Made by a program: the position numbers and the translations under genes
Assembly (NCBI RefSeq): GCF_001310225.1
Contig: NZ_CP012898.1
Coordinates: 62,001-126,000 of the forward strand
Origin: Pseudalgibacter alginicilyticus
GTDB lineage: Bacteria; Bacteroidota; Bacteroidia; Flavobacteriales; Flavobacteriaceae
Length of the DNA stretch: 64,000 nucleotides
Direction of reading: 5' to 3'
Part shown: positions 1-9,175 of the stretch, in pieces
Layout of the letters: every line of letters starts with the position of its first letter
How positions within the stretch are numbered: position 1 is the first letter of the stretch
The notes under the pieces: model-generated
Databases searched by the model: none
Seen by the model: the letters and a program-made list of their open reading frames with translations, nothing else
What the model was told of the DNA's origin: nothing

Positions 1-102
1 GGTACAGGTAGTTTGTTTACTAATAACTTTGATTCGCCATTACAAGTCCTTAATGGAGCCTTGTACTATAACAATAAAAAGCAATGGCACATAAATTTAT
101 AA
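1..102 (+). CDS. menC: o-succinylbenzoate synthase MenC, C-terminal fragment
   Basis: An open frame enters from the left edge and ends with TAA at 100-102, giving 33 residues that include GTGSLFTNNFDSPL and end KKQWHINL. This resembles the C-terminus of flavobacterial MenC, the enolase-superfamily enzyme that makes o-succinylbenzoate for menaquinone. The identification rests on this short tail, and on menE lying two genes downstream in the same direction. The CPBP gene starts 5 bases after the stop, so they are probably one operon. The catalytic part is outside the window. Confidence 0.6.
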   Translation, partial: GTGSLFTNNFDSPLQVLNGALYYNNKKQWHINL

Positions 103-106
103 AAGG

Positions 107-1048
107 ATGTATATAGCTCAAGCATTTAACGCATTACATGATTGGTGGCGTTATTTAGTTGGTTTTTTTATTATAATAATGGTGTGGCAATTTATAGGCA
201 TGACACCATTAGGTATTGTTGTGGGATTAAAAGTTTTAGAAACAGGTGAAATTCCTACTGAAATTCCTCAAATGATAAGTGTTTTGGGGAGCAATATGTT
301 TTTGCTTTTAATGCTTTTATCATTTGCAATTGGTTTGGTTGGGATTATTTTTACAGCAAAAATACTTCATCAACAATCAATAGTTAGTTTAACAACCTCA
401 CGAAAAAAAATAGATTGGAAACGGTTCTGGTTTATTTTTTTTATTTGGGGAATGGTATCTAGTGGTTTTGTTTTGGTTGATTTTTATTTGTCTCCAGAAA
501 ATTTTAAATTAAATTTTCAATTACAACCCTTTTTATTACTTAGTATTATTGCAATTTTATTAGTACCATTACAAACTAGTTTTGAGGAATATTTATTTAG
601 AGGTTACTTAATGCAAGGTATAGGTGTGATAGTTAAAAATAAGTGGTTACCATTGGTAATTACATCTGTATGTTTTGGTTTAATGCATCTGGCAAATCCT
701 GAAGTAGATAAATTGGGCTATGTTATTATGATATATTATATTGGTACTGGGTTCTTTTTAGGAATTTTAACATTAATGGATGAGGGGCTGGAACTCTCAT
801 TAGGCTTTCACGCAGCCAATAATTTATTCACAGCTCTTTTGGTAACTTCTGATTGGACAGCTTTTCAAACACATTCCATTTTAAAAGATTTATCAGAACC
901 ATCTGAAATGGGACTTATGGAGATTTTTATACCTGTTTTTGTGGTTTTTCCAATTCTTTTGTTAATCTTGTCTAAAAAATATAAATGGACGAATTGGAAA
1001 GATAAATTATTCGGAAAAGTTATAGAATCATCAGTTAAAGATTATTAA
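107..1048 (+). CDS. CPBP family intramembrane metalloprotease
   Basis: This 313-residue polytopic membrane protein has hydrophobic segments near residues 17-34, 62-87, 108-129, 142-159, 185-200, 211-230 and 273-290. It carries the CPBP (Rce1/Abi) signature: E160-E161 and R165 in FEEYLFRG, H194 in FGLMHLANP and H235 in GFHAANN, the residues expected to form the intramembrane active site. Family members cleave prenylated or membrane substrates, and the substrate here is unknown. It sits between menC (5 bases upstream) and menE (14 bases downstream), apparently co-transcribed with menaquinone genes. No part is missing. Confidence 0.88.
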   Translation: MYIAQAFNALHDWWRYLVGFFIIIMVWQFIGMTPLGIVVGLKVLETGEIPTEIPQMISVLGSNMFLLLMLLSFAIGLVGIIFTAKILHQQSIVSLTTSRKKIDWKRFWFIFFIWGMVSSGFVLVDFYLSPENFKLNFQLQPFLLLSIIAILLVPLQTSFEEYLFRGYLMQGIGVIVKNKWLPLVITSVCFGLMHLANPEVDKLGYVIMIYYIGTGFFLGILTLMDEGLELSLGFHAANNLFTALLVTSDWTAFQTHSILKDLSEPSEMGLMEIFIPVFVVFPILLLILSKKYKWTNWKDKLFGKVIESSVKDY

Positions 1049-1062
1049 ATTTAGAAGAAAAT

Positions 1063-2148
1063 ATGACACCAAATTATACCAATGTACACGTAAAGTTTAA
1101 GTTAGATGGTTTATACTATACTTATGACGATCTTATGGAAGTAGCATATAGCTATGTTAAAGAAGGGGAGCCATATCAGCAAGAGTTAGGCGATTTTTTA
1201 CTTAGTTGGTTAGATGAAAAAGATTATATTGAGGTTAAAACTTCTGGCTCAACTGGAAAACCGAAAAAAATAAAAATAAAGAAGCAGGCTATGGTAAATT
1301 CAGCCATTGTTACTGGTGATTATTTTGGTTTAAAACCAGGAGATAAAGTGCTACATTGTTTGCCTTCAAACTTTATTGCTGGGAAAATGATGATTGTTAG
1401 AGCTATTATACTTGGGCTTGAATTAGATATGACTGAACCAGCTGTACTTCCTTTAATTGATTACGAAAAAGACTATACATTTTGTGCATTTACACCTATG
1501 CAACTTAAAAGTTTTTCTAAGTATTTATTGAATATTAAAATGGCTATTGTTGGTGGTGGACAGGTACCAGAATCAACCATTGAAATCATTAAGGATAAAA
1601 AACCTATGGTTTATGAAACCTATGGTATGACAGAAACAGTATCACATATTGCTGTAAAAAGATTGAACAACTTTAATGATTCAGAATCCATTTCCAATAA
1701 TTATTTTAAAACGTTACCAAATATATCTATTTCTCAAGATGATAGAGGTTGCTTGGTAATAGATGCGCCTTTGCTTTCAGACGAAACCATCGTTACCAAT
1801 GATTTAGTTAAAATTCATTCCGAAACTGAATTTGAATGGCTAGGTCGCTATGATAATGTTATAAATTCTGGGGGAATTAAATTATTTCCAGAGCAAATAG
1901 AAAAGAAGCTTCGAAGTAAAATAAAAGAACAATTTTTTATAGCTTCTAAACCAGATGATATGTTTGGAGATAAGTTAATCTTAGTTTTGGAGAAAAAAAC
2001 GAATGATTTAGATCTTTCTGTTTTTAATGATTTAGATAAATATGAAAAGCCTAAAGAAGTGTTTAATATAGCTAAGTTTATTGAAACAGCTTCAGGTAAA
2101 ATTCATCGTAAAAAGAACTTACAGAAATTAAATATTTCAGTAAAATAA
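1063..2148 (+). CDS. menE: o-succinylbenzoate-CoA ligase (AMP-binding)
   Basis: This 361-residue adenylate-forming enzyme would activate o-succinylbenzoate to its CoA thioester in menaquinone synthesis. The phosphate loop TSGSTGKPKK starts at T60, the YGMTET motif starts at Y187, GRYDNVINSGGIKLFP lies in the hinge region, and the C-terminal SGKIHRKK contains the expected catalytic lysine K346. It is about 90 residues shorter than proteobacterial MenE, mainly at the N-terminus; short forms are usual in Bacteroidetes, from memory. The assignment over other acyl-CoA ligases rests on the menC fragment upstream. The gene follows the CPBP gene by 14 bases. Confidence 0.82.
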   Translation: MTPNYTNVHVKFKLDGLYYTYDDLMEVAYSYVKEGEPYQQELGDFLLSWLDEKDYIEVKTSGSTGKPKKIKIKKQAMVNSAIVTGDYFGLKPGDKVLHCLPSNFIAGKMMIVRAIILGLELDMTEPAVLPLIDYEKDYTFCAFTPMQLKSFSKYLLNIKMAIVGGGQVPESTIEIIKDKKPMVYETYGMTETVSHIAVKRLNNFNDSESISNNYFKTLPNISISQDDRGCLVIDAPLLSDETIVTNDLVKIHSETEFEWLGRYDNVINSGGIKLFPEQIEKKLRSKIKEQFFIASKPDDMFGDKLILVLEKKTNDLDLSVFNDLDKYEKPKEVFNIAKFIETASGKIHRKKNLQKLNISVK

Positions 2149-2171
2149 TAACTAATTTTCAAAAATCTAAA

Positions 2172-3932
2172 ATGAATTTTTTTAAGCGCGTCTTGTCTAC
2201 TGTTACTGGAATTTTTGTGTTCTTTAGTATTTGTATTGTTTTTTTATTGTTAATAGGATTTATATTTGGTGCTAATTCAGATAGTTTAGTTGCTGTTAAA
2301 CCAAATTCTGTTTTACAACTCAAATTAGATTTCCCTATAAAAGATTATGCGGGTAAAATAGAATTTAAAGATTATCCTTTTTTAAACGAAGAAGAAAAAA
2401 ATGGCTTGTTTAATATTATAAATGCTATAAAATATGCTGAAACCGATGATAATATAAAAGGAATTTCTATTGAAAATAATTTTATTAATGCAGGAATTTC
2501 TCAAACTAAAGCCTTGCGCGATGCATTATTGGAATTTAAAGAATCAGGTAAATTTATCACGGCGTATTCAGATATATATAGTCAAAAAGATTACTATTTA
2601 AGTTCAGTTGCAGACAGCATTTATTTAAACCCTACAGGCATTTTGGAGTTTAAAGGCTTATCTTCAGAGCAATTATATTTTAAAGATTTTCAAGAAAATA
2701 CAGGTTTAAAATTTGAAGTAGTAAGATTTGGTAAGTATAAAAGTGCTGTAGAGCCTTTTTTATTGAATGAAATGAGTGATGAGAACAGAGAACAAATTTT
2801 TAGTTTAATGAATACTATTTGGTACGAGATTAAAAAGGAAATATCTGAAAGTAGAATGGTTTCAGTTGAACAACTTAATAATATTGCAGATAGTTTACTC
2901 ACTAGAAATGCTTCTTTGGCAATAGCATCTAAATTGGTAGATAAAGTAGGATATTATGATGAGTATGTAAATAGCCTAAAAAACGTAGTTGGTGTAAATT
3001 TGGAGGATGATTTAGAGACAATAACGGTATTAGATTATGTTTATTCTACATCAAATAAATTATCTCCTATTAATAAAAACAAAATAGCAGTTATCTTTGC
3101 TGAAGGTGAGATTATTTATGGTGAAGGAGATGTAAATTATGTAGGACAAGGTACGATGAGAGCGTCTTTAGAAAAGGCTCGAAAAGATGATAATATAAAG
3201 GCCGTAGTATTGAGAATTAATTCTCCAGGTGGTAGCGCATTAGCAAGTGAGCTTATATGGCGTGAAATAGAATTGACAAAAAAAATAAAACCAGTTATAG
3301 TGTCCATGGGAGATTTGGCAGCTTCTGGCGGATATTATATTGCTTGCAATGCAGATAAAATTATTGCCGAACCTACCACAATTACAGGCAGTATAGGTGT
3401 TTTTGGACTTCTGCCAAATGTTAAGGGTTTAGCTGATAATTGGGGTATTAATGCAGAGCAAGTTGTTACCAATACCAATGCGATAACTTATAGTTTGTTT
3501 GAGCCATTAAGCGAAATGCAACATGATTTTTTAAAAGAAGGTATTATTGATGTATATGAATTATTTACAAACCGCGTTGCTGTAGGTAGAAATATGTCTC
3601 AAGATGCTGTTAAAAACATAGCCGAAGGTCGTGTTTGGACAGGAGTTGATGCTTTAAATAATGGTTTAGTAGATGAGTTAGGAGGTTTGGATTTAGCGCT
3701 ACAAAGAGCAGCTGAATTTGCTGAAATAGAGGATTATAAAGTAAGTGAATTTCCTGTTTTTGAAAAAGATTTGGATAAGATTTTTGAAAGTTTTGGATTA
3801 ATAAAATCAAAAGAAACTATTTTAATGGAAGAATTGGGAGAGGAAAACTATAAAATACTAAAAGAGATTAAAACGATGTCTCAACGAAAAGGGGTTCAAC
3901 TTCTTTTACCTTATCGGTTAGATATAAAATAA
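2172..3932 (+). CDS. sppA: signal peptide peptidase SppA, 67 kDa type
   Basis: This 586-residue S49 serine protease has an N-terminal membrane anchor (about residues 10-33) and the duplicated long form of the fold. The general base is probably K190 in GKYKSAVEPF in the first repeat, and the nucleophile S385 in AASGGYYIA in the second; SPGGSALASEL precedes it. SppA degrades residual signal peptides in the inner membrane. It follows menE by 23 bases in the same direction and may share its transcript. The length matches the E. coli-type enzyme and both catalytic residues are present. Confidence 0.92.
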   Translation: MNFFKRVLSTVTGIFVFFSICIVFLLLIGFIFGANSDSLVAVKPNSVLQLKLDFPIKDYAGKIEFKDYPFLNEEEKNGLFNIINAIKYAETDDNIKGISIENNFINAGISQTKALRDALLEFKESGKFITAYSDIYSQKDYYLSSVADSIYLNPTGILEFKGLSSEQLYFKDFQENTGLKFEVVRFGKYKSAVEPFLLNEMSDENREQIFSLMNTIWYEIKKEISESRMVSVEQLNNIADSLLTRNASLAIASKLVDKVGYYDEYVNSLKNVVGVNLEDDLETITVLDYVYSTSNKLSPINKNKIAVIFAEGEIIYGEGDVNYVGQGTMRASLEKARKDDNIKAVVLRINSPGGSALASELIWREIELTKKIKPVIVSMGDLAASGGYYIACNADKIIAEPTTITGSIGVFGLLPNVKGLADNWGINAEQVVTNTNAITYSLFEPLSEMQHDFLKEGIIDVYELFTNRVAVGRNMSQDAVKNIAEGRVWTGVDALNNGLVDELGGLDLALQRAAEFAEIEDYKVSEFPVFEKDLDKIFESFGLIKSKETILMEELGEENYKILKEIKTMSQRKGVQLLLPYRLDIK

Positions 3933-4088
3933 ACTTACTTTTTGGGTTTGGTTTGTAATTTTAGATTTTCTATGGTATAGAAAAAGATTATTGCATAGTT
4001 TTAGTTTAGGCTTGTAAGAGTGTAAAACTTTGAAATGAATAAATTCTCAGATTGATAATTTATAATAATAGAACTTACATCTGTAGAG

Positions 4089-5141
4089 TTACTTTAAATG
4101 TATTTTATTAAAGAAATCATAGATAGATTTGGCTAAAGCTTTACCTAAACCTATTGGTACACTATTTCCTACTTGGCGAGACTGTTCAGATTTACTGCCA
4201 AAAAAAATATAATCATCTGGATAACCTTGAATTCTTGCCATTTCCCTGATTGTTATTCTTCTGTTTTCAATGGGGTGGTAATAATGGTCGCAGTTGTTAT
4301 GCACAATAGTATGACTAACATTTTTCCGACTTAGTCGTCGCATAGACCTGTTTAAATCACTATTGTTTTGGAGGTGCATAGGACAATCTTTCATGGAACC
4401 TCCTTCAGGAATATTTTGTATTCTTTTTAAATTTAAATCAGTCAGTTTACCAATTAAGTGATTTGGGTTGCTTTCGGGGATAGGGGTGTCCAAAAGACTA
4501 TTCTCAACAGTTAAATAATTAGTTTCATCATGAGTAGGTGTTGGAAATTTAAAAGGCTCTTTAATGTCTTTTCTAACACCTATAATAATAATTCTTCTTC
4601 TGTTTTGAGGAACACCAAAATCTTTAGCATTAAGGAGTTTATGAAATAAATTATAGCCGCAATTTGAGAGTTCTTTCTTTATAAGTTCAAAAACGTTTCC
4701 TTTTTGCATGGTTACCATCCCTGAAACATTTTCCATTAAAAACATTTTAGGTTGTACTTCTTTTAAAATCCTTGCGTATTCTTTAAAAAGATGATTTCTT
4801 GGGTCATCAAAAGCTCTTGACGGATTGGCTAAGGAAAATCCCTGACAAGGAGGGCCTCCAACAATTATATCCGCATATTTTAAATGGGTAATTTTCTGAA
4901 TATCTTCACAAACAATATGGTCCCCAATATTATGCGAATAAGTTTCGCAGGCTTGACTATTAAAGTCATTTGCAAAAATAATATCATATTTTCCCGTTGC
5001 TAAAAAACCCAAATCTAAACCGCCACTACCTGAGAATAAAGAAATAACCTTAATTTTATTTTCAATTTCAGTTTCACCCTTATGAATCCATCTTTTTTTG
5101 TTTTCTTTCATTTTGGGAGTAATATTTATTTTATTTTCCAA
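4089..5141 (-). CDS. DNA (cytosine-5-)-methyltransferase, orphan
   Basis: This 350-residue enzyme carries the C5-methyltransferase motifs in order: motif I LFSGSGGLDLGF, motif IV GGPPCQGFS with catalytic C99, motif VI MENVSG, motif VIII QNRRRIII and motif X QVGNSVPIGLG. The stretch between VIII and X should hold the target-recognition domain, so the recognition sequence cannot be read from motifs. No restriction endonuclease, Vsr or specificity gene lies beside it; the neighbours are sppA (convergent) and lemA (divergent). It is therefore an orphan methyltransferase, or one whose partner is elsewhere. Insertion as a single gene between housekeeping genes suggests horizontal gain, which is inference. 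Confidence 0.93.
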   Translation of the reverse strand: MENKINITPKMKENKKRWIHKGETEIENKIKVISLFSGSGGLDLGFLATGKYDIIFANDFNSQACETYSHNIGDHIVCEDIQKITHLKYADIIVGGPPCQGFSLANPSRAFDDPRNHLFKEYARILKEVQPKMFLMENVSGMVTMQKGNVFELIKKELSNCGYNLFHKLLNAKDFGVPQNRRRIIIIGVRKDIKEPFKFPTPTHDETNYLTVENSLLDTPIPESNPNHLIGKLTDLNLKRIQNIPEGGSMKDCPMHLQNNSDLNRSMRRLSRKNVSHTIVHNNCDHYYHPIENRRITIREMARIQGYPDDYIFFGSKSEQSRQVGNSVPIGLGKALAKSIYDFFNKIHLK

Positions 5142-5374
5142 TATTGTTATAGCTAACAGGTTTTTATAATTAACACTAAAAAAATAGTCCGGTTTTTTTA
5201 GTAATCAAAATGGCTAATTTCCCTTTTTAAAAACGTAAATATACTATTAATGTTAAGTTTATTTAAGATAATGTATGGGGTTTTAATATAAGTATTTATT
5301 TAAAAATAGCATCACGCTAAGGAATTTGTTCGTTATATTTTAATACCTTGTAATTCATAAAATAATTAGATATT

Positions 5375-5929
5375 ATGATAATATTATATGTATTAATAGG
5401 TTTTGTGTTATTAGCAGCATTTTATGGTGTTGGAATCTATAATAGATTAGTAAAATTAAAAACACTGGTGGAAGAAGCTTGGAGTGGGATAGATGTGCAA
5501 TTAAAAAAGCGTTATAATTTAATTCCAAATTTAGTAGAAACAGTTAAGGGGTATGCAACTCATGAGAAAGAAACTTTTGAAAATGTAACAAAAGCGAGAA
5601 GTCAAGCACAAAGTGCTTCTACTGTTGAAGGGCAACAAGTTGCAGAGAATCAATTGAACAAATCGTTATTAAATTTATTTGCAGTTGCAGAACAGTATCC
5701 AGAATTAAAGGCAAATGAGAATTTTTTGAGTTTACAAAAAGAATTATCTGTTGTTGAATCTGATATTGAAAAATCAAGACGTTATTACAACGGTACTATT
5801 AGAGATTATAATATTTTAATAGATTCTTTTCCATCAAATATTATAGCTGGTATGACAAACTTCAATAAAGCTGCATTTTTCCAAATTGAAACAGAAGAGG
5901 AGAGGCAAAACCCACAAGTAAAATTTTAA
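5375..5929 (+). CDS. lemA: LemA family protein
   Basis: This 184-residue protein has one N-terminal membrane segment (residues 2-20) followed by the LemA helical domain, seen in EEAWSGIDVQLKKRYNLIPN and GYATHEKETFENVTKAR. The function of LemA proteins is not settled; they are membrane-anchored helical bundles often encoded with TPM-domain or DUF2207 proteins. The next gene starts on the base after the stop codon, which points to translational coupling and to the two proteins acting together at the membrane. Confidence 0.93.
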   Translation: MIILYVLIGFVLLAAFYGVGIYNRLVKLKTLVEEAWSGIDVQLKKRYNLIPNLVETVKGYATHEKETFENVTKARSQAQSASTVEGQQVAENQLNKSLLNLFAVAEQYPELKANENFLSLQKELSVVESDIEKSRRYYNGTIRDYNILIDSFPSNIIAGMTNFNKAAFFQIETEEERQNPQVKF

Positions 5930-7654
5930 ATGTTGAAACAGCTATTTCTATTTATTGTATGTATTACCAGCACTTTTTCTTTGTTTTCGCAAAGTGAAAG
6001 TATCCTTTCTTTTCATTCAGAAATAAAAATAGATACATCCAGTGCAATTACTGTAGCTGAAACCATTAAAATTTATGCCACAGGGACTATTTTTAAAAGA
6101 GGGATTACTCGAACCATTCCAATTGAAAAAATAGATAGTTTGGGTAGAAAAAGCAAAATAGATTTTAAGATTTTATCTGTAGAAAAAGATGGTCGAATTT
6201 CCAAATTTCATACAGAAACAGCAAATGGTAAAGTTATTATTTACGTAGGGGAGAAGGATGTTTTTTTAAATAAAGGCAACTATGAGTATACGATAACATA
6301 TCGTATGATAGGGCATATAGGTTTTTTTAATAATTATGATGAAATTTACTGGAACGTTAATGGTTTTGAGTGGAACTTACCTTTTGAGAAAGTTTCAAGT
6401 CAAGTAACGCTTCCTTTAGGAGGGGAAATCACTAAAAATGCTTGCTATACAGGAGTATATGGTAGTAATGCCACAAATTGTAATGCTAGAATTGTATCAA
6501 ACAATAGTATTCATTTTAATGCTGATAACTTAAAGGCAGGTGAAAATTTAACTATTGCTGTAGGTTTTAATAAAGGTATTGTAAACCAACCGCCACCACC
6601 AACATTTATGCAAAAGTTTGGTGCTCTTATTTTAGGTGTATTTGTGAGTTTTTTACTTTTGTTTTACTATGGTTATACTTGGTTGAAATTTGGGGTAGAC
6701 CCTGTAAAACCTACTGTGTTTCCTCAGTTTGATGTGCCAGAAAACATGACGCCAGCTTCTGTGGGAATGATAGATAAACAACGTTATTATGGTGATCTGA
6801 TAACAGGCTCTATATTAAATTTAGCAGTTAACGGGTATCTTAAAATAGAAGAAGATATTGAATCATATATTTTTGGTTTGTTTAAAACCAAACGTTATAT
6901 AATTCATAAGTTAAAGGAGGGAGCAGAAATAAATAAAAATGAAGAACATGTTTTGTTTTCAAAATTATTTTCAGACAAATCGTCCTTAGTTTTAGATGGC
7001 AAATACGATAAAAAAGTAGAAAGTGCCGTTGCTGTATTTAAAGCCTCATTAAAAAAACAACACCATAGTTTAATTTATCAGGGTATTAATTTAAAGTTTT
7101 GGATTGTTCCGATATTAGCGTTAGTTACTTATGGTTTCTTATTTGTTTTTCTATCTACTCAATACTTTGAAGGTGATAATGACATGTTGTCTTTCTTTTT
7201 ATTTATTGTTGTAAACGTTTTTTTCTTCTTATTTTACCAATATTTAATTCGTAAACCTGCTGTTGAAAAACTTCGCCTTAAATCTTTAATTGATGGATTT
7301 AAAATGTATATGAGTGCAGCAGAAGAAAAGCAAATTTCCAGATTTAATCCACCCAATTTAACCCCTGAAATTTTTGAAAAGTTATTGCCATATGCTATTG
7401 TGTTAGGCGCTGAAGATGTATGGGGAGAAAAATTTCAAAATCTAATAGACAAATCCATAATTGATAAAAATTACAAGCCTATCTGGTATGTTGGTAATAT
7501 TGGCAATTTTTCTGCTTTTAACCACTCATTGAATTCAACCTTATCCAATTCTATTAGTCGTTCAGCAACACCTCCTTCTAGCAGCAGCAGTGGTTCTTCT
7601 GGTGGTGGTTTTTCAGGCGGCGGTGGAGGCGGCGGCGGTGGAGGCGGTTGGTAA
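5930..7654 (+). CDS. DUF2207 domain-containing membrane protein with poly-glycine tail
   Basis: This 574-residue protein has a signal peptide (about residues 1-20), an extracytoplasmic DUF2207 region of roughly 200 residues, a membrane segment near 228-246, a second soluble stretch, and two further membrane segments near 387-437. The last 25 residues are serine and then almost pure glycine, ending in tryptophan, like many DUF2207/TPM proteins. The function is unknown in the family. The start abuts the lemA stop exactly. The glycine tail is written in GC-rich codons and forms a sharp composition spike at 7600-7650 in this AT-rich sequence. Confidence 0.88.
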   Translation: MLKQLFLFIVCITSTFSLFSQSESILSFHSEIKIDTSSAITVAETIKIYATGTIFKRGITRTIPIEKIDSLGRKSKIDFKILSVEKDGRISKFHTETANGKVIIYVGEKDVFLNKGNYEYTITYRMIGHIGFFNNYDEIYWNVNGFEWNLPFEKVSSQVTLPLGGEITKNACYTGVYGSNATNCNARIVSNNSIHFNADNLKAGENLTIAVGFNKGIVNQPPPPTFMQKFGALILGVFVSFLLLFYYGYTWLKFGVDPVKPTVFPQFDVPENMTPASVGMIDKQRYYGDLITGSILNLAVNGYLKIEEDIESYIFGLFKTKRYIIHKLKEGAEINKNEEHVLFSKLFSDKSSLVLDGKYDKKVESAVAVFKASLKKQHHSLIYQGINLKFWIVPILALVTYGFLFVFLSTQYFEGDNDMLSFFLFIVVNVFFFLFYQYLIRKPAVEKLRLKSLIDGFKMYMSAAEEKQISRFNPPNLTPEIFEKLLPYAIVLGAEDVWGEKFQNLIDKSIIDKNYKPIWYVGNIGNFSAFNHSLNSTLSNSISRSATPPSSSSSGSSGGGFSGGGGGGGGGGGW

Positions 7655-7872
7655 TCCCTTTTAAAGCGCTTAATAATAGCTGCTTTTCTAACACACAACA
7701 ATCTCTCCTAATAGGGATACTTTTATTATTACCTCATTTATATTTGTGGCAATAAGTTATTTTCTATTTATGAAATAGCTTTGTAATGAAATGTTAGCAG
7801 TGTTTTTTAGAAACCGAGAAATAGTTAGTGAAAATTTTTAATAAATAGGGTTGCTTTTTTAGGAGTTAAATA

Positions 7873-9078
7873 TCAGGCACGTATTAATTTGTTTTGTCGT
7901 TTTAAAATCATAAAAACTAAAACAGAAAGCACTCCAAAAAAGGAAAACCCAATAAATAATGGAAGCACCGAGTTTGTTACAAAATTACCAATGTAGTTTG
8001 CAATTGGGACTGCCATAATGGTTGATAAAAAGCCATTTAAAGCAGCTCCTATTCCAGCAATATGTCCCAGAGGTTGCATAGCCAATGCTCTTAAATTACC
8101 AAATAGAAAACCAACGGCAAAAAATTGTAAAGCAAAAAATGATACTAAAACATATATACTAGGGTTTGTTCCAGACCAGAATAAAACGACATATAAAATA
8201 GAAATAAATGCATAAGCCAAATTAGCTAAATATGAAATACGAAACATGCCAAATTTAACCACTAACTGACTGTTTAAATAGGTTGCTAAACCAATGGATA
8301 TAGCTAAGCTTGCAAAAATATATGGAAACATTTCAACAAGGTTATATTGCTCTTGAAAAATTTGTTGCGAGGTACTTAAATACACCATAAATGACCCCAT
8401 AATAAAACCAGAAATAATAGTAAAGGCAACAGCTTGTTTATGTTTAAAAAACTCTTTTGATCCATCAATAAAAAGATGTTTTGAAAAAGTTATACGTTTT
8501 TCTTTAGCCAACGTCTCTGGTTGGCGTAACCAAAACCAAAGCATAATAAGAATCCCAAAAATCAGATTAAAATAAAATATAGATTCCCAACTAAAAAAGT
8601 TTATTAAAAACTGACCTAAAGTAGGAGCCACTACAGGAACTAAAATAAAAAACATAACAACTATAGACAAAATTTTAGCCATATAATCGCCACTAAATTC
8701 ATCTCGAATCATAGAAGTACTAATACTTCTTGGAGAAGATAGACCAACACCTTGTAGTAGTCTGCCAAAAATCATCATTTCAAAACTTTGAGTTGTTACA
8801 CAAATAATGCTCGCAATTATAAATATGATAAAACCTATATAAACAATGGGTTTTCTACCAAAACTATCTGATAAAGGTCCTAAGATAAGCTGTCCAACAC
8901 CTAAACCTAAAAAAATCATGGTTATTAATAATTGGTTGTCTTTGGGGTTTGTTATACCAATAGAGTTTGCAATTTGTGACAAGGCTGGAAGTAAAGCATC
9001 AATAGACAGCGCTACAATAGACATTAATGAAGCCATTAGAGCTACAAATTCAAATTTGAAATGTTGTGGTTTTTGCAT
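7873..9078 (-). CDS. Bcr/CflA-type multidrug efflux MFS transporter
   Basis: This is a major facilitator of about 401 residues with some 12 hydrophobic segments and the loop 2-3 signature DSFGRKPIVYIG. Several features fit the Bcr/CflA drug-proton antiporters, such as SIDALLPALSQI in the first helix and the LQGVGLSSPRSIS region. The frame is open to an ATG at 9093, but I favour the ATG at 9078 (MQKPQHFKFEF), which gives the usual family N-terminus. The gene is divergent from a Crp/Fnr-type regulator whose start is about 97 bases away, so it is a likely target of that regulator. The substrate cannot be predicted. Confidence 0.86.
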   Translation of the reverse strand: MQKPQHFKFEFVALMASLMSIVALSIDALLPALSQIANSIGITNPKDNQLLITMIFLGLGVGQLILGPLSDSFGRKPIVYIGFIIFIIASIICVTTQSFEMMIFGRLLQGVGLSSPRSISTSMIRDEFSGDYMAKILSIVVMFFILVPVVAPTLGQFLINFFSWESIFYFNLIFGILIMLWFWLRQPETLAKEKRITFSKHLFIDGSKEFFKHKQAVAFTIISGFIMGSFMVYLSTSQQIFQEQYNLVEMFPYIFASLAISIGLATYLNSQLVVKFGMFRISYLANLAYAFISILYVVLFWSGTNPSIYVLVSFFALQFFAVGFLFGNLRALAMQPLGHIAGIGAALNGFLSTIMAVPIANYIGNFVTNSVLPLFIGFSFFGVLSVLVFMILKRQNKLIRA

Positions 9079-9130
9079 CTTACAAAAATACACTATTAAA
9101 AAACTTATAAAGTTAATTTTGATTTAATAA

Positions 9131-9155
9131 AACAATGTTATTATTGTTAAATTTG
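9131..9155 (+). promoter_or_regulatory. candidate operator and -7 box upstream of the Crp/Fnr-type gene
   Basis: AACAAT (9131-9136) and ATTGTT (9143-9148) are a perfect 6+6 inverted repeat with a 6-base spacer. The right arm runs into TAAATTTG (9148-9155), a match to the Bacteroidetes -7 consensus TAnnTTTG, about 20 bases before the ATG at 9176. The geometry fits an autoregulatory dimer site overlapping the promoter in the gap shared with the exporter gene. No good -33 TTTG is at the normal distance. Protein binding is inference. Confidence 0.4.
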
Positions 9156-9175
9156 ATACTTTTCAATAAATACAA

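Noticed and set aside
3966-3984. TTTTCTAT/ATAGAAAA hairpin between sppA and the methyltransferase gene
   Set aside because: The stem is all but AT-only and lacks a T-run in the right place on either strand, so it is not a convincing terminator.
4089-5141. complete restriction-modification system
   Set aside because: No endonuclease, specificity or Vsr gene is present on either side within several kilobases.
7471-7701. minus-strand frame with a long proline run
   Set aside because: It is the antisense reading of the glycine tail of the DUF2207 gene.
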